A stretch of DNA of 48,697 nt. Origin: Halochromatium salexigens. Lineage in GTDB: Bacteria > Pseudomonadota > Gammaproteobacteria > Chromatiales > Chromatiaceae. Positions 16,892-25,689 of this stretch are shown in pieces; the stretch's first letter is position 1, and each line of letters opens with the position of its first letter. Made by a program: the position numbers and the translations under genes. The notes under the pieces were generated by a model. That model saw nothing but the letters and a program-made list of their open reading frames with translations. It ran no database searches and was not told where the DNA came from. The stretch is taken from positions 1 through 48,697 of the forward strand of contig NZ_NHSF01000051.1 in NCBI RefSeq assembly GCF_016653295.1. The letters are read 5' to 3'.

Positions 16892-18666
16892 GCAAGCGCT
16901 TGGTGTCTGCTCAGTATGCCGCAGGCGACGAGGTTCGCTGGGTCATCGCGCTGATCATCAGCATCACGGCCTGGCGTTTGCTGGTCGCCGATCTGCTGCC
17001 GGTCATGCGCGATGAGGCCTATTACTTCGACTGGGCGGGTCGACTCGCCTGGGGCTATTTCGACCATCCGCCCGCCGTCGCCCTGCTCGGACTCGGTGTC
17101 GTCATCGAGCCCGGCTCCACGCTGGCCGCCCGGCTCGGCGCCGTGCTGTTTGGCAGCGCGGCGCTGCTGGTGCTTTGGCGCCTGTATCGTGCCAGTGGTC
17201 TGCGCGCGGGCAATGGGCTGCTGCTCGCGCTCATCCTCTCGGTCGCCACCGCCCCTGGGCTGGTCGCTGGCGTCATCACCACGCCCGACAGCGTGTTGCT
17301 GCTGTGCTGGCCGCTGGCCTTGCACGAGGCGCTGCGGGCACTCCAGGGCCAGCGTCGACGCTGGCTCACGGCGGGTCTCGCGACCGGGCTCGGGCTGCTC
17401 GGCAAGTACAGCATGGTCATGATCGGCCCGGTCTTTCTCTGGGCGCTGGTGCGCGCCGACCCGCGCGCATTGCGCACGCCTTGGCCCTATCTCGGGGGGC
17501 TGCTCGCGCTGCTGGTGTGCTCGCCAAACCTGCTCTGGAATGCGCAGAACGACTGGCTGACCCTGCGGTTTCAGTTTGGGCACGGCTTTTCGACCGATAG
17601 CGGTCCGATCAGGCTGGCGGCAGACGCCCTGCCCGCAGTCACCGGCGCGCAGGCCTATGCGCGCGAGCAACCGACGCCAATGGATGTGGGCGAGCGACTC
17701 TCCAGTCTCGGCGGTTTCATCGGCGAGCAGTTGCTGTTCTGGGGGCTGGTGCTGGTGCCGATCGGGATCGCCGTTTGGCGCGCTGGTCGACGTGCTTACC
17801 AGCGCGCGGATGAAGGCTCTGGTCAGGGCTCAGATGAGCGCCCTACTTGGCATTTTTTTTGGCGCGTCGGTTGGTTCCCTAGTTGGCGCCTGGGGGGTGT
17901 GGGGGGTGGCATCAAGCCCGAGTCCGAGCCCGAACTTGATCGCACGATCAGCACGCTCGATCCTGCCGCCGTCTCGCTGCTAGGGGCGGCGGCTTTGGTG
18001 CCCTTGGGCCTGTTTGCGCTGGTCGCGCTCGGCAGTGAGGTCGAGGCGAACTGGGCGGCGCCCTATCTGATTGGCGCCGTGCCCTTCGTCGCGCTGCTAT
18101 TGCGGCGCGGGTTCGATGGCGGGGTAGATGGCGGGGTTGATGGCGGGGTGGCCGCCTGGGCGCTGGCCGCGGCCGCTGGCAACCTGATACTCATCAGTGT
18201 TTATGTGTTATACGCGGTCACGGCCTTCCCGCCCTTGCCGGACGCGGCCGGACGCGTACTGCGTGAGAGCCACGGCTTCGCGGAGCTGGCCGACTATAGC
18301 GCGCGCCTGCCCGAGCCGGTGATCGCCGATCGCTATCAGTTCGCGGCCATGCTGAACTTCTATCAGCCCCAGCTTGCGGTCAGTCAATGGCCCGGGATCA
18401 CCCGGCCATCGGAGTACGGGCGCGGACGAATCGCACCGCTGCCGAACCCGCAGGCCTTGCGGCAAACCGGCTTCTGGCTGCTGACGCGCAAGTTCTCGCC
18501 ACCCGAGATCACCGGCTTCGACGCCGTCGAGACCCGCAGCCTCTATAGCTGCCCCGACGGGCGTTTCACCGTGATCGATGTCTCCGCGACCTGGGACGCC
18601 AGCGGTTGCGATGAGCCGATCAATGGTTGGCGGCTTTATCGTTATCGCGTCGATGCGATGCACTGA
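16888..18666 (+). CDS. ArnT-like GT39 membrane glycosyltransferase
   Basis: 592 residues. The first periplasmic loop carries the GT39/PMT_2 signature: RDEAYYFDWAGRLAWGYFDHPPAVALL, with the Asp-Glu pair taken as catalytic and the YFDHPP motif typical of ArnT-type enzymes. About 10-12 hydrophobic helices follow, then a soluble C-terminal domain with YQFAAMLNFYQP. Such enzymes move a sugar from a polyprenyl phosphate to lipid A or another acceptor. A poorly conserved, low-complexity stretch around residues 305-355 contains a run of eight T in the DNA, and a 12-bp repeat adds GGVD copies at residues 410-421. Confidence 0.87.
   Translation: MSKRLVSAQYAAGDEVRWVIALIISITAWRLLVADLLPVMRDEAYYFDWAGRLAWGYFDHPPAVALLGLGVVIEPGSTLAARLGAVLFGSAALLVLWRLYRASGLRAGNGLLLALILSVATAPGLVAGVITTPDSVLLLCWPLALHEALRALQGQRRRWLTAGLATGLGLLGKYSMVMIGPVFLWALVRADPRALRTPWPYLGGLLALLVCSPNLLWNAQNDWLTLRFQFGHGFSTDSGPIRLAADALPAVTGAQAYAREQPTPMDVGERLSSLGGFIGEQLLFWGLVLVPIGIAVWRAGRRAYQRADEGSGQGSDERPTWHFFWRVGWFPSWRLGGVGGGIKPESEPELDRTISTLDPAAVSLLGAAALVPLGLFALVALGSEVEANWAAPYLIGAVPFVALLLRRGFDGGVDGGVDGGVAAWALAAAAGNLILISVYVLYAVTAFPPLPDAAGRVLRESHGFAELADYSARLPEPVIADRYQFAAMLNFYQPQLAVSQWPGITRPSEYGRGRIAPLPNPQALRQTGFWLLTRKFSPPEITGFDAVETRSLYSCPDGRFTVIDVSATWDASGCDEPINGWRLYRYRVDAMH
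18115..18150. repeat. Three copies of a 12-bp repeat in the GT39 gene
   Basis: Unit gatggcggggt(a/t/g), three copies back to back, encoding Asp-Gly-Gly-Val three times in a loop between predicted helices. The frame is kept when copies change. Confidence 0.85.
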
Positions 18667-18680
18667 ACGGAATGTAGCCC

Positions 18681-18710
18681 GAAATGCACGGGGTATTCCC
18701 CGTGCATTTC
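18681..18710. terminator. Perfect 13-bp hairpin between convergent genes
   Basis: gaaatgcacgggg (18681-18693), loop tatt, then the exact reverse complement (18698-18710). It sits 15 nt after the GT39 gene and 60 nt after the 3' end of the giant minus-strand gene, so it can stop transcription from both sides. There is no long T-run, only ATTTC/GAAAT ends. Confidence 0.65.
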
Positions 18711-18769
18711 ATGGCAGTCACGATCGGCTGCGAAGAATTGCTGGAACAGCGATCTTCTATGACTTCACA

Positions 18770-21700
18770 TCAGGCTAGCCAGAGGTCGACATAGCTTTCT
18801 ATACCACCTGTTGTTTCCACCACTTGCTGCGTGACGACGTCCGTTTCCATGTTAGAAATACTGGAGCCTGTATTTTCGAGAGGTGTGTTTATCATCGCAT
18901 CCTCGATCTCTAGACCATGCGATTGATCGAAGTCATTAATTCGATCCTCGAAGAAGATTGCATCTCCATCGTCTAGCTGATGGTTTTTAGCATCGCCAAA
19001 CGCTGCAAACGGATCTTGCGCAAAAACCTCTGCTTCTGCTTCTTCTTTAACTTGCTCAACTCGATCCTCGTGGCTAAACGGTGAATCTGGGCGATTACCC
19101 GTGTCGGTAGCAACAAAGGTGAAAACAGATAGCAGGTTATCAAACGCAGCCCCGTATTCAATCTGATCAGTCTCTTCATCGATAGTGATTTGACGGCTCA
19201 GAATCCGGGCAAAGATGTTTAATAGATTCTCAGACAGCTCAGCAGCCTCACCTGCTAATCTTCGCATGGCTATTTCGGAGATAGCCAACTCAGGCTTCAG
19301 TGCCTCGGGCTCTTCATCCGACTCAATCGCATACATCGTCGTGGTACCGCTCACCTCGTTGGACACTGCCAGCAGCGGTTGACCGTTTGGACTGTCCTCG
19401 GCGGCGATGAAGGTTATCCCCTCGGGGCCGAGATCGCCCACCTCGGGGTTGGTGGAACCATCGGCGAGCTCGGCCTCGACGCTGAAATCGCGGTTGTTGA
19501 TGTAGTTGACGAAGGAGGCCTCGGCCGGCTCGGTGATGTCGTAGACCATGATGCCGCCGACGCGCTCGAGACCGATGAAGGCGTAGGTCTTGCCATCGAT
19601 CTCGCCGAGGGTGACGCCTTCCGGCTCTGGGCCTTTGTTGTCGCTGCGGCTCTCGAAGCTGTCGTTCTCGTCGTTGTTGGCGTTGAAATCGTCGGGGAAG
19701 GCTTGTGCCGTGATCCGCTCGAAGTCATCGCCGCTGTTGAAGACCAGGTTGCCTTGGCTGTCGAAGATGCTGAACGAGCGGCTGCCGTAGGCATGGATCT
19801 GGTCGATGTCGCCATCGCCATCGGTGTCGCCATCGACCGTGGAGATGGTGAGGCGGCCGAGCTGGTCATCGTCGGCGATGTTGGGAGACGCATCGGTGAT
19901 GCTGGCATCCAACGCAATCCCCGAGCGACCAAAAGAGGTGACCTCGTCGAGATCCTTGAGACGAACGGCATCACCGGTCACGTCTTCATCGGCATCGCCG
20001 CGATCGTCGCCTTCATTGGCGGTCACATAGTAGGTCTCACCACCGACCTCGTGGACGGCGAGCGCATCGGGCATCTGCAGGCCAAAGACGGGCCAGGTCT
20101 GAATATTGATGCCGGAGTCGCGGTCACTGGGATCAAGGCCATTGCCGGGCTGGCTGTGGTCGATCGGCGCGAGCGGCTGGATGTCGGTGACGGTCGCACT
20201 GGCGATATCGACCACCGCTACCGCGTTCGCTTCCTGCAAGGTGACATAGGCGTGCGCGCCGTCAGACGTGATCGCCACGTATTCGGGCTCGACATCCGCA
20301 GAGAGTGTCTTGTCGGGAAAGAGCCGCAGGCCGGCGGCTTGTAGGGCTGCCTGTTGCGCGTTAAAGGCGTCGAAGGTGGCCTTTTGCTCGGTAAAGGTGG
20401 CGATGTCGATGAGGCTGACCGAGCCGTCCGGATCGACGCCGCCGTCGGGCTCGCCTTCGTTGGCGACGACCAGGGTGCTCCCGTCGGGGGTAAAGGCGAC
20501 CATGTCGGGTAGCGCGCCCACCTCGACCTCATCGACCAAGGTGGGGTTGGCAAAATCGGTTTCGTTAGCGTTAAAGAACACGACCTTGCCGGGATCGGTC
20601 GATACCGGGGCTTCGATCGCCACGGCGATCAGACCCTCCTTCACCGCCACACTGTTGGCACTGGAGCCAAACGCGGAGGCATCAATGCTGCCGAGCTTGA
20701 TGGGATTGGCGGGATCACCGAGATCCAGCACGTCGATCGTCGTGGCATCGGCGTTGACGACAAACAGGCGCTGGGTCTCCGGGTCGTAGGCATTGATCTC
20801 TTGCGCGCCCTCGTCGAAGACGCCGGTTTGATAGGTGCCGAGAGGGTTCAGGACAATCGATTGGGTCGGCTCCGGCACATCGATATCGAACACGGCATCG
20901 GTGCGGTAATCCAGGTTCTGGATGCGCTCATCGAGATCACGTCCACTATCGGCGGCACCAAACGCCTCGCCGCCGTTGTCTGGGTTGAAGTTGTCGTTCA
21001 GATACTCGGCGAGTGCATCCTGCTCGGTGCCGTCAAACGTGAAGGTGGCCTCACCGGTCAGGCTCTCGTCCGGCTCGGCATCGCCATCGAGGTCGGTCAG
21101 CTCGAGCCGATCGGCTTGCGGGGCGGTCGGGAATGGGTAGCCATCGCCACCACCGGCTAGGAAATTGAGGGTCACGATGCGGAAAGATGCGCTGGCATCG
21201 CCCACTATCTCGCCGTCGCGGACCAGTTCGGCGACCAGCGTGTCGTTCTCATCGAAGATCCCTGCATTGAGGAGGCGCTCGCCGGCGGGCAGGTCGGGAT
21301 CATAGGAGAACTTGATCCCGGAGACCTGCGGGAAGCGACCGGAGCCGATATCGCCAACCCCATGCTCGAGCACCGCGACCAATTCGGCCTTGGTGAGCGT
21401 CAGTAAGGTCAGGTCATTGTTGAAAGCCAGCGTGGTCTGGATATCGTTCTGGCTGATCCCGCCGGCCGGCTTGACGATGTTGCCGTCGCTGCCGATCACC
21501 GCTTCGTTCGGGGAGCGCACCGCCTCGCTGCCACCCGGAGGAACGATCGTCTCGCCGATCGAAGCCCGGATGCCGCCGCCGTTTTTGATCGAGACGACCA
21601 CGTCCTCGTCGTACTCCTGTGCGATCGCCAGGTTCGCGTCTGCCGTCAGGTTACCAAGGTTGGTTTCCTGGGTGCGGACACCATCGGTCTCCTCCGGGGT

Positions 21701-24421
21701 GTCAATACCGGAGCGGTTGCCGTTGAGGAAGACGTCTGAGACGCCGAAGACGTTGCTTTCGGTGGCGATGATCTGCGCCTCGATGGCATCGGCCATGGCC
21801 TGAATCTCAGGATCGATCAGCCCTTCGGCACCCAAGGCAGCCACGCCCTGAGCGTCGGTGGCATAGGCGCCGGAGATCTCGGGATCGTAGCTGTCGGCGA
21901 TGATGTGGCCGTCGCTGTCGAAGTCGAGCACCAATCGGCCGACGTACTTGTAGCTGCCGTCGGTGTTGACCACTGCGGTGGTCACGCCATCGGCGTCGGT
22001 GATGAATTGAGGATAGGGGCCTTGGTCGCTGTCGCCATCGCGGATGCGATCGTTGTCGTCGAACAGACGGGTGTTGGAGCCGCCGGCGACGATGATGTCG
22101 ACATGGCTCAAACGCTCGGCGAGCGCCCGTTCGATATCGAGTTGCTGCATATGCGCCAACAGCACGATCTTGTCCATGCCGGGATTGGCCGCCAGCAGCG
22201 CATCGACCTCCGTTTGGATCTCGGCGGCCAGCGCATCGAGCTGGGCAGGGGTCGGGTTGGCATCGAAGTCGGCCGGCGCGATACCGAGATCCCCAGGACT
22301 CGAGATGATGGCGAGGGTCGGCGTGGTCGCCCCGACGACACCGATCGCTTCACCGTTGACGTCGATGACCACCGACGAGGTCACCGTGCGGGCTTGCGGG
22401 GCCTGACCACCCTCGACCTCCAGCGGCGCAAGGTTGGCGTCGGTCGAGAAGTCGAGGTTGGTGGCGAGGTAGGGGAAGTTCGCTCCGGTGAAGGCCTGAC
22501 CGGCCAGCTCGGAGCCGCTGAGGGCCGAGAAATCACCAGTCGCGGAGCCGTCGATCAAGCCGGCCAGGGTAGCGGTGCCATAGTCGAACTCGTGATTGCC
22601 AAGCGCGAGCGCCTGGAAGCCAAGCTCGTTTTGGATCTGGATATCCGCGATCCCCGGCGAACCGAACACCGCCTCAGAGGCATCGAAGAACAGACCGGGA
22701 ATGATGGCATCACCGGCTGAGAGGGTCAGGGTGTTATCCGGGAGACCATCGTTGCCGAGATCCTGAGCCCTGAGGGCATTGAGCACGGCCGAGAAATTCG
22801 GCGCATCTTGAATGGCCGCCGGGCCCGCTTCCTGATCAGCCGCATGGAGGAGTTCGAGGGTATAGACGGGTTCTCTCGACTCGACTCCGTACAACGTCGT
22901 GGTGCCGCTGACCTCATTGGACACTGCCAGCAGCGGTTGATCGTTCGGGCTGTCCTCGGCGGCGATGAAGGTTATCCCCTCGGGGCCGAGATCGCCCACC
23001 TCGGGGTTGGTGGAACCATCGGCGAGCTCGGCCTCGACGCTGAAGTCGCGTTTGTTGATGTAGTTGACGAAGGAGGCCTCGGCCGGATCGGTGATGTCGT
23101 AGACCATGATGCCGCCGACGCGCTCGAGGCCGATGAAGGCGTAGGTCTTGCCATCGATCTCACCGAGGGTGACGCCTTCGGGCTCCGGGCCTTTGTTATC
23201 GCTGCGGCTCTCGAAGCTGTCGTTCTCGTCGTTGTTGGCGTTGAAGTCCTCGGGGAAGTGCTCTGCGGTGATCTGCTCGAAGGCGTCGCCGCTGTTGAAG
23301 ACCAGATTGCCTTGGCTGTCGAAGATGCTGAACGAGCGGCTGCCGTAGGCATGGATCTGGTCGATGTCACCATCGCCATCGGTGTCGCCATCGACCGTGG
23401 AGATGGTGAGACGTCCGAGCTGGTCATCATCGGCGATGTTGGGAGACGCATCGGTGATGCTGGGGTCGAGCGCGAGGCCATCATGGCCAAAGGAGGTGAC
23501 ATCGGCGAGATCCTTGAGACGGACGGCATCACCGGTCGCGTCTTCATCGGCATCGCCGCGATCGTCGCCTTCATTGGCGGTCACATAGTAGGTCTCACCA
23601 CCGACCTCGTAGACGGCGAGCGCGTCCGGCATCTGCAGGCCAAAGACGGGCCAAGTCTGGATGTTGATGCCGGAATCACGGTCACTGGGATCAAGGCCAT
23701 TACCGGGCTGGCTGTGGTCGATCGGCGCGAGCGTCTGGATGTCGGTGACGGTCGCACTGGCGATATCGACCACGGCCACCGCATTCGCCTCTTGCAAGGT
23801 GACATAGGCCTGTGCGCCGTCCGACGTGATCGCCACATATTCGGGCTCGACATCCGCAGAGAGGGTCTTATCGGGAAAGAGCCGCAGGCCTTCGGCTTGT
23901 AGGGCTGCCTGTTGCGCGTTAAAGGCGTCGAAGGTCGCCTTTTGCTCGGTAAAGGTGGCGATGTCGATGATACTCACCGAGCCGTCCGGATCAACGCCGC
24001 CGTCGGGCTCACCTTCGTTGGCGACGACCAGGGTGCTCCCGTCGGGGGTAAAGGCGACCATGTCGGGCAACGCACCCACGCCGACTTCGGCGACCAAGGT
24101 GGGGTTGGCAAAATCGGTTTCGTCGGCGTTGAAGAACACGACCTTGCCGGGATCGGTCGACACTGGGGCTTCGATTGCCACCGCGATCAGCCCCTCCTTC
24201 ACCGCCACGCTGTTGGCACTGGAGCCAAACGCGGAGGCATCGATGCTGCCGAGCTTGTTGGGATTCGCGGGATCACTGAGATCCAGCACGTCGACCGTCG
24301 TGGCATCGGCGTTGACGACGAAGAGGCGCTGGGTCTCCGGGTCGTAGGCATTGATCTCTTGCGCGCCTTCGTCGAAGACACCGGTTTGGTAGGTTCCGAG
24401 AGGGTTCAGGACAATCGACAT
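18770..24421 (-). CDS. Giant composite protein: choice-of-anchor I / 5'-nucleotidase / choice-of-anchor I
   Basis: 1883 residues. The start is the ATG at 24421, with GGAG 6 nt upstream; an in-frame TTG four codons earlier is rejected. Domain A (about 1-509) and domain A' (about 1187-1695) are choice-of-anchor I, beta-propeller-like repeats with VAFTPDGSTLVVANEGEPDGG and a Ca-site-like DGDTDGDGDID. Between them (about 515-1185) is a metallophosphoesterase/5'-nucleotidase: LLHAADQEAG in place of the usual D-x-H, LSAGDAIIPG, LGNHEFDYG, VLLAHMQQ, and the C-terminal substrate domain motif NGGGIRAS. A 188-residue tail with no known family follows; it is AT-richer, acidic and ends SYVDLWLA. There is no Sec signal peptide, so type I secretion is a plausible inference. 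Likely role: extracellular phosphate release from nucleotides. Confidence 0.85.
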   Translation of the reverse strand: MSIVLNPLGTYQTGVFDEGAQEINAYDPETQRLFVVNADATTVDVLDLSDPANPNKLGSIDASAFGSSANSVAVKEGLIAVAIEAPVSTDPGKVVFFNADETDFANPTLVAEVGVGALPDMVAFTPDGSTLVVANEGEPDGGVDPDGSVSIIDIATFTEQKATFDAFNAQQAALQAEGLRLFPDKTLSADVEPEYVAITSDGAQAYVTLQEANAVAVVDIASATVTDIQTLAPIDHSQPGNGLDPSDRDSGINIQTWPVFGLQMPDALAVYEVGGETYYVTANEGDDRGDADEDATGDAVRLKDLADVTSFGHDGLALDPSITDASPNIADDDQLGRLTISTVDGDTDGDGDIDQIHAYGSRSFSIFDSQGNLVFNSGDAFEQITAEHFPEDFNANNDENDSFESRSDNKGPEPEGVTLGEIDGKTYAFIGLERVGGIMVYDITDPAEASFVNYINKRDFSVEAELADGSTNPEVGDLGPEGITFIAAEDSPNDQPLLAVSNEVSGTTTLYGVESREPVYTLELLHAADQEAGPAAIQDAPNFSAVLNALRAQDLGNDGLPDNTLTLSAGDAIIPGLFFDASEAVFGSPGIADIQIQNELGFQALALGNHEFDYGTATLAGLIDGSATGDFSALSGSELAGQAFTGANFPYLATNLDFSTDANLAPLEVEGGQAPQARTVTSSVVIDVNGEAIGVVGATTPTLAIISSPGDLGIAPADFDANPTPAQLDALAAEIQTEVDALLAANPGMDKIVLLAHMQQLDIERALAERLSHVDIIVAGGSNTRLFDDNDRIRDGDSDQGPYPQFITDADGVTTAVVNTDGSYKYVGRLVLDFDSDGHIIADSYDPEISGAYATDAQGVAALGAEGLIDPEIQAMADAIEAQIIATESNVFGVSDVFLNGNRSGIDTPEETDGVRTQETNLGNLTADANLAIAQEYDEDVVVSIKNGGGIRASIGETIVPPGGSEAVRSPNEAVIGSDGNIVKPAGGISQNDIQTTLAFNNDLTLLTLTKAELVAVLEHGVGDIGSGRFPQVSGIKFSYDPDLPAGERLLNAGIFDENDTLVAELVRDGEIVGDASASFRIVTLNFLAGGGDGYPFPTAPQADRLELTDLDGDAEPDESLTGEATFTFDGTEQDALAEYLNDNFNPDNGGEAFGAADSGRDLDERIQNLDYRTDAVFDIDVPEPTQSIVLNPLGTYQTGVFDEGAQEINAYDPETQRLFVVNADATTIDVLDLGDPANPIKLGSIDASAFGSSANSVAVKEGLIAVAIEAPVSTDPGKVVFFNANETDFANPTLVDEVEVGALPDMVAFTPDGSTLVVANEGEPDGGVDPDGSVSLIDIATFTEQKATFDAFNAQQAALQAAGLRLFPDKTLSADVEPEYVAITSDGAHAYVTLQEANAVAVVDIASATVTDIQPLAPIDHSQPGNGLDPSDRDSGINIQTWPVFGLQMPDALAVHEVGGETYYVTANEGDDRGDADEDVTGDAVRLKDLDEVTSFGRSGIALDASITDASPNIADDDQLGRLTISTVDGDTDGDGDIDQIHAYGSRSFSIFDSQGNLVFNSGDDFERITAQAFPDDFNANNDENDSFESRSDNKGPEPEGVTLGEIDGKTYAFIGLERVGGIMVYDITEPAEASFVNYINNRDFSVEAELADGSTNPEVGDLGPEGITFIAAEDSPNGQPLLAVSNEVSGTTTMYAIESDEEPEALKPELAISEIAMRRLAGEAAELSENLLNIFARILSRQITIDEETDQIEYGAAFDNLLSVFTFVATDTGNRPDSPFSHEDRVEQVKEEAEAEVFAQDPFAAFGDAKNHQLDDGDAIFFEDRINDFDQSHGLEIEDAMINTPLENTGSSISNMETDVVTQQVVETTGGIESYVDLWLA
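19337..20862. repeat. 1.5-kb direct repeat, copy 2 (domain A')
   Basis: Matches 22895-24420 at a constant offset of 3558 bp at both ends, so there is no net length change between copies. Encodes the C-terminal choice-of-anchor I domain. By eye about 30 of some 505 residues differ between copies. Confidence 0.92.
22895..24420. repeat. 1.5-kb direct repeat, copy 1 (domain A)
   Basis: The partner of 19337-20862. It ends right at the start codon of the giant gene, so the duplication took in the whole first domain and was placed after the nucleotidase domain. Confidence 0.92.
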
Positions 24422-24522
24422 CGTCAGCTCCAAGAGTTGATCATGAAATAGACAGAGGCTTCACATACCGGCTGTAGAATCTGAAAGACGCGCGCAATCG
24501 TTTGGCTGCGTTTGCGGAGCGA

Positions 24523-24551
24523 ATATTAAAGCAGCGATGGTTTTCCGGCAA
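24523..24551 (-). promoter_or_regulatory. Candidate sigma70 promoter of the giant gene
   Basis: On the minus strand TTGCCG (24546-24551), 17-nt spacer, TAATAT (24523-24528), about 100 nt upstream of the ATG. It lies in an unusually AT-rich stretch (24520-24615) compared with the rest of the window. Confidence 0.5.
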
Positions 24552-24679
24552 CATTACAAATAAATTTCATTATTATGACGTAATATTTTCTTATTCGTTA
24601 TTTTTCAGTCATGATTTACACACGCTTTCGCTGTGACACGAAATGTGTATGAGCCTTGACTTTGGGACTTTTCGGCCCC

Positions 24680-25630
24680 TCAGGCCGTCGCGGCAAGCTG
24701 ATCGAGCAAGCGCTCCAGGCGCTGGGGTGAGATTTGGACAGGGTTCTGCTCGCCGGCTGAGGTGTCGAAATAGGATTCGCTCCAAATCCGGCGCCGGACC
24801 AAGGCCAGGCAGTCGGAGAAGGTCGCCTCGGGCTTGAGGGTCCAGGCGCTCGAGCGCGCCAGGGTCGGCCAGTGCTCACGCCAGCGATGCACCATCAGAC
24901 AGACCAGCGAGAACAGGGCCATGAGCACCGGCGTGGTGCGGGCGATGGCCAGATCGCTCCACTGGCGCTGGGTCTCCACGCCGAGGTGGCGACGGGTCTC
25001 CTCGAAGGTCACCTCCAGCGACCAGCGCCAGACGAACAGTTCGATCACCCGTACCGGGGTCAGGGTCAGCGCGCGGCCTCGCTGTCGGCCTGCTTGGAGG
25101 GCATCAGCAGGGTCAGAAACGGCAGTGCCCACATCCGCTGACTCCAGGGCACGGGCACCATCAGCGCCATCACCAGCCAGTCCACGCCCAGGCAGGTGAC
25201 CACCATGCCCCGAATCGAGCGCACCGCATCCCGATACACCCCTTTGGCCCGGATGCGCGGCCCGAAGCGCCGCTCCAGGGTCTTGTCGATCGCCATCACG
25301 ATCGGCAGGCTGGGCGGCAGCAGGGCCAGCAACAGCCCCAGTAGGATCTGCGCTGCGCGCAGTCCTGACCAGCGCGCGCGGTTGAGCACCCGATGGTAGC
25401 GCTCGAAGCGCCGCTCGCCCGAGAGGCCTATCGCGCGCAGCGCCGCAGTGACCGTGCGCGGGCCCTTGCGCGAGCAGGGTGCCGATCACCCACATCTGCG
25501 CATGCGCCCAGGTCGGTCGCGTGAACAGCACGGCAAACGGTTCTAAAACGAACGGCCAAAGTCGAGTGAGACACACCGCCTCGAATACATTCAGCTGTTG
25601 GAGTTCGGGAGCCGAATATTGCGCATGCAC
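24680..25630 (-). pseudogene. Degraded IS transposase (DDE superfamily, IS701/IS4-like)
   Basis: Three pieces in two frames. Piece 1 (from a possible GTG at 25630) reads LTRLWPFVLEPFAVLFTRPTW to GTLLAQGP. An extra C in a GGGCCC run near 25470 shifts frame to piece 2: TVTAALRAIGLSGERRF, RVLNRARWSGL and VMAIDKTLERRFGPRIRAKG, ending at a TGA near 25068. Piece 3, back in the first frame, reads LTPVRVIELFVWRWSLEVTFEE to LLDQLAATA. The middle of the family (roughly 150-170 residues) is missing between pieces 2 and 3. Weak inverted ends may be 24654-24668 and 25671-25685 (shared TGGGAC). Non-functional. Confidence 0.8.
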
Positions 25631-25689
25631 AGATGCAAGCGCGGCGAATGTTGGGTGTGAGTCTATGTTGGTCCCACACTGACAGCTTA

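Noticed and set aside
22808-23902. Plus-strand ORFs opposite the giant gene, also seen at 19379-20344
   Set aside because: The two are alike only because the sense strand is duplicated. They are antisense shadows with no domain of their own.
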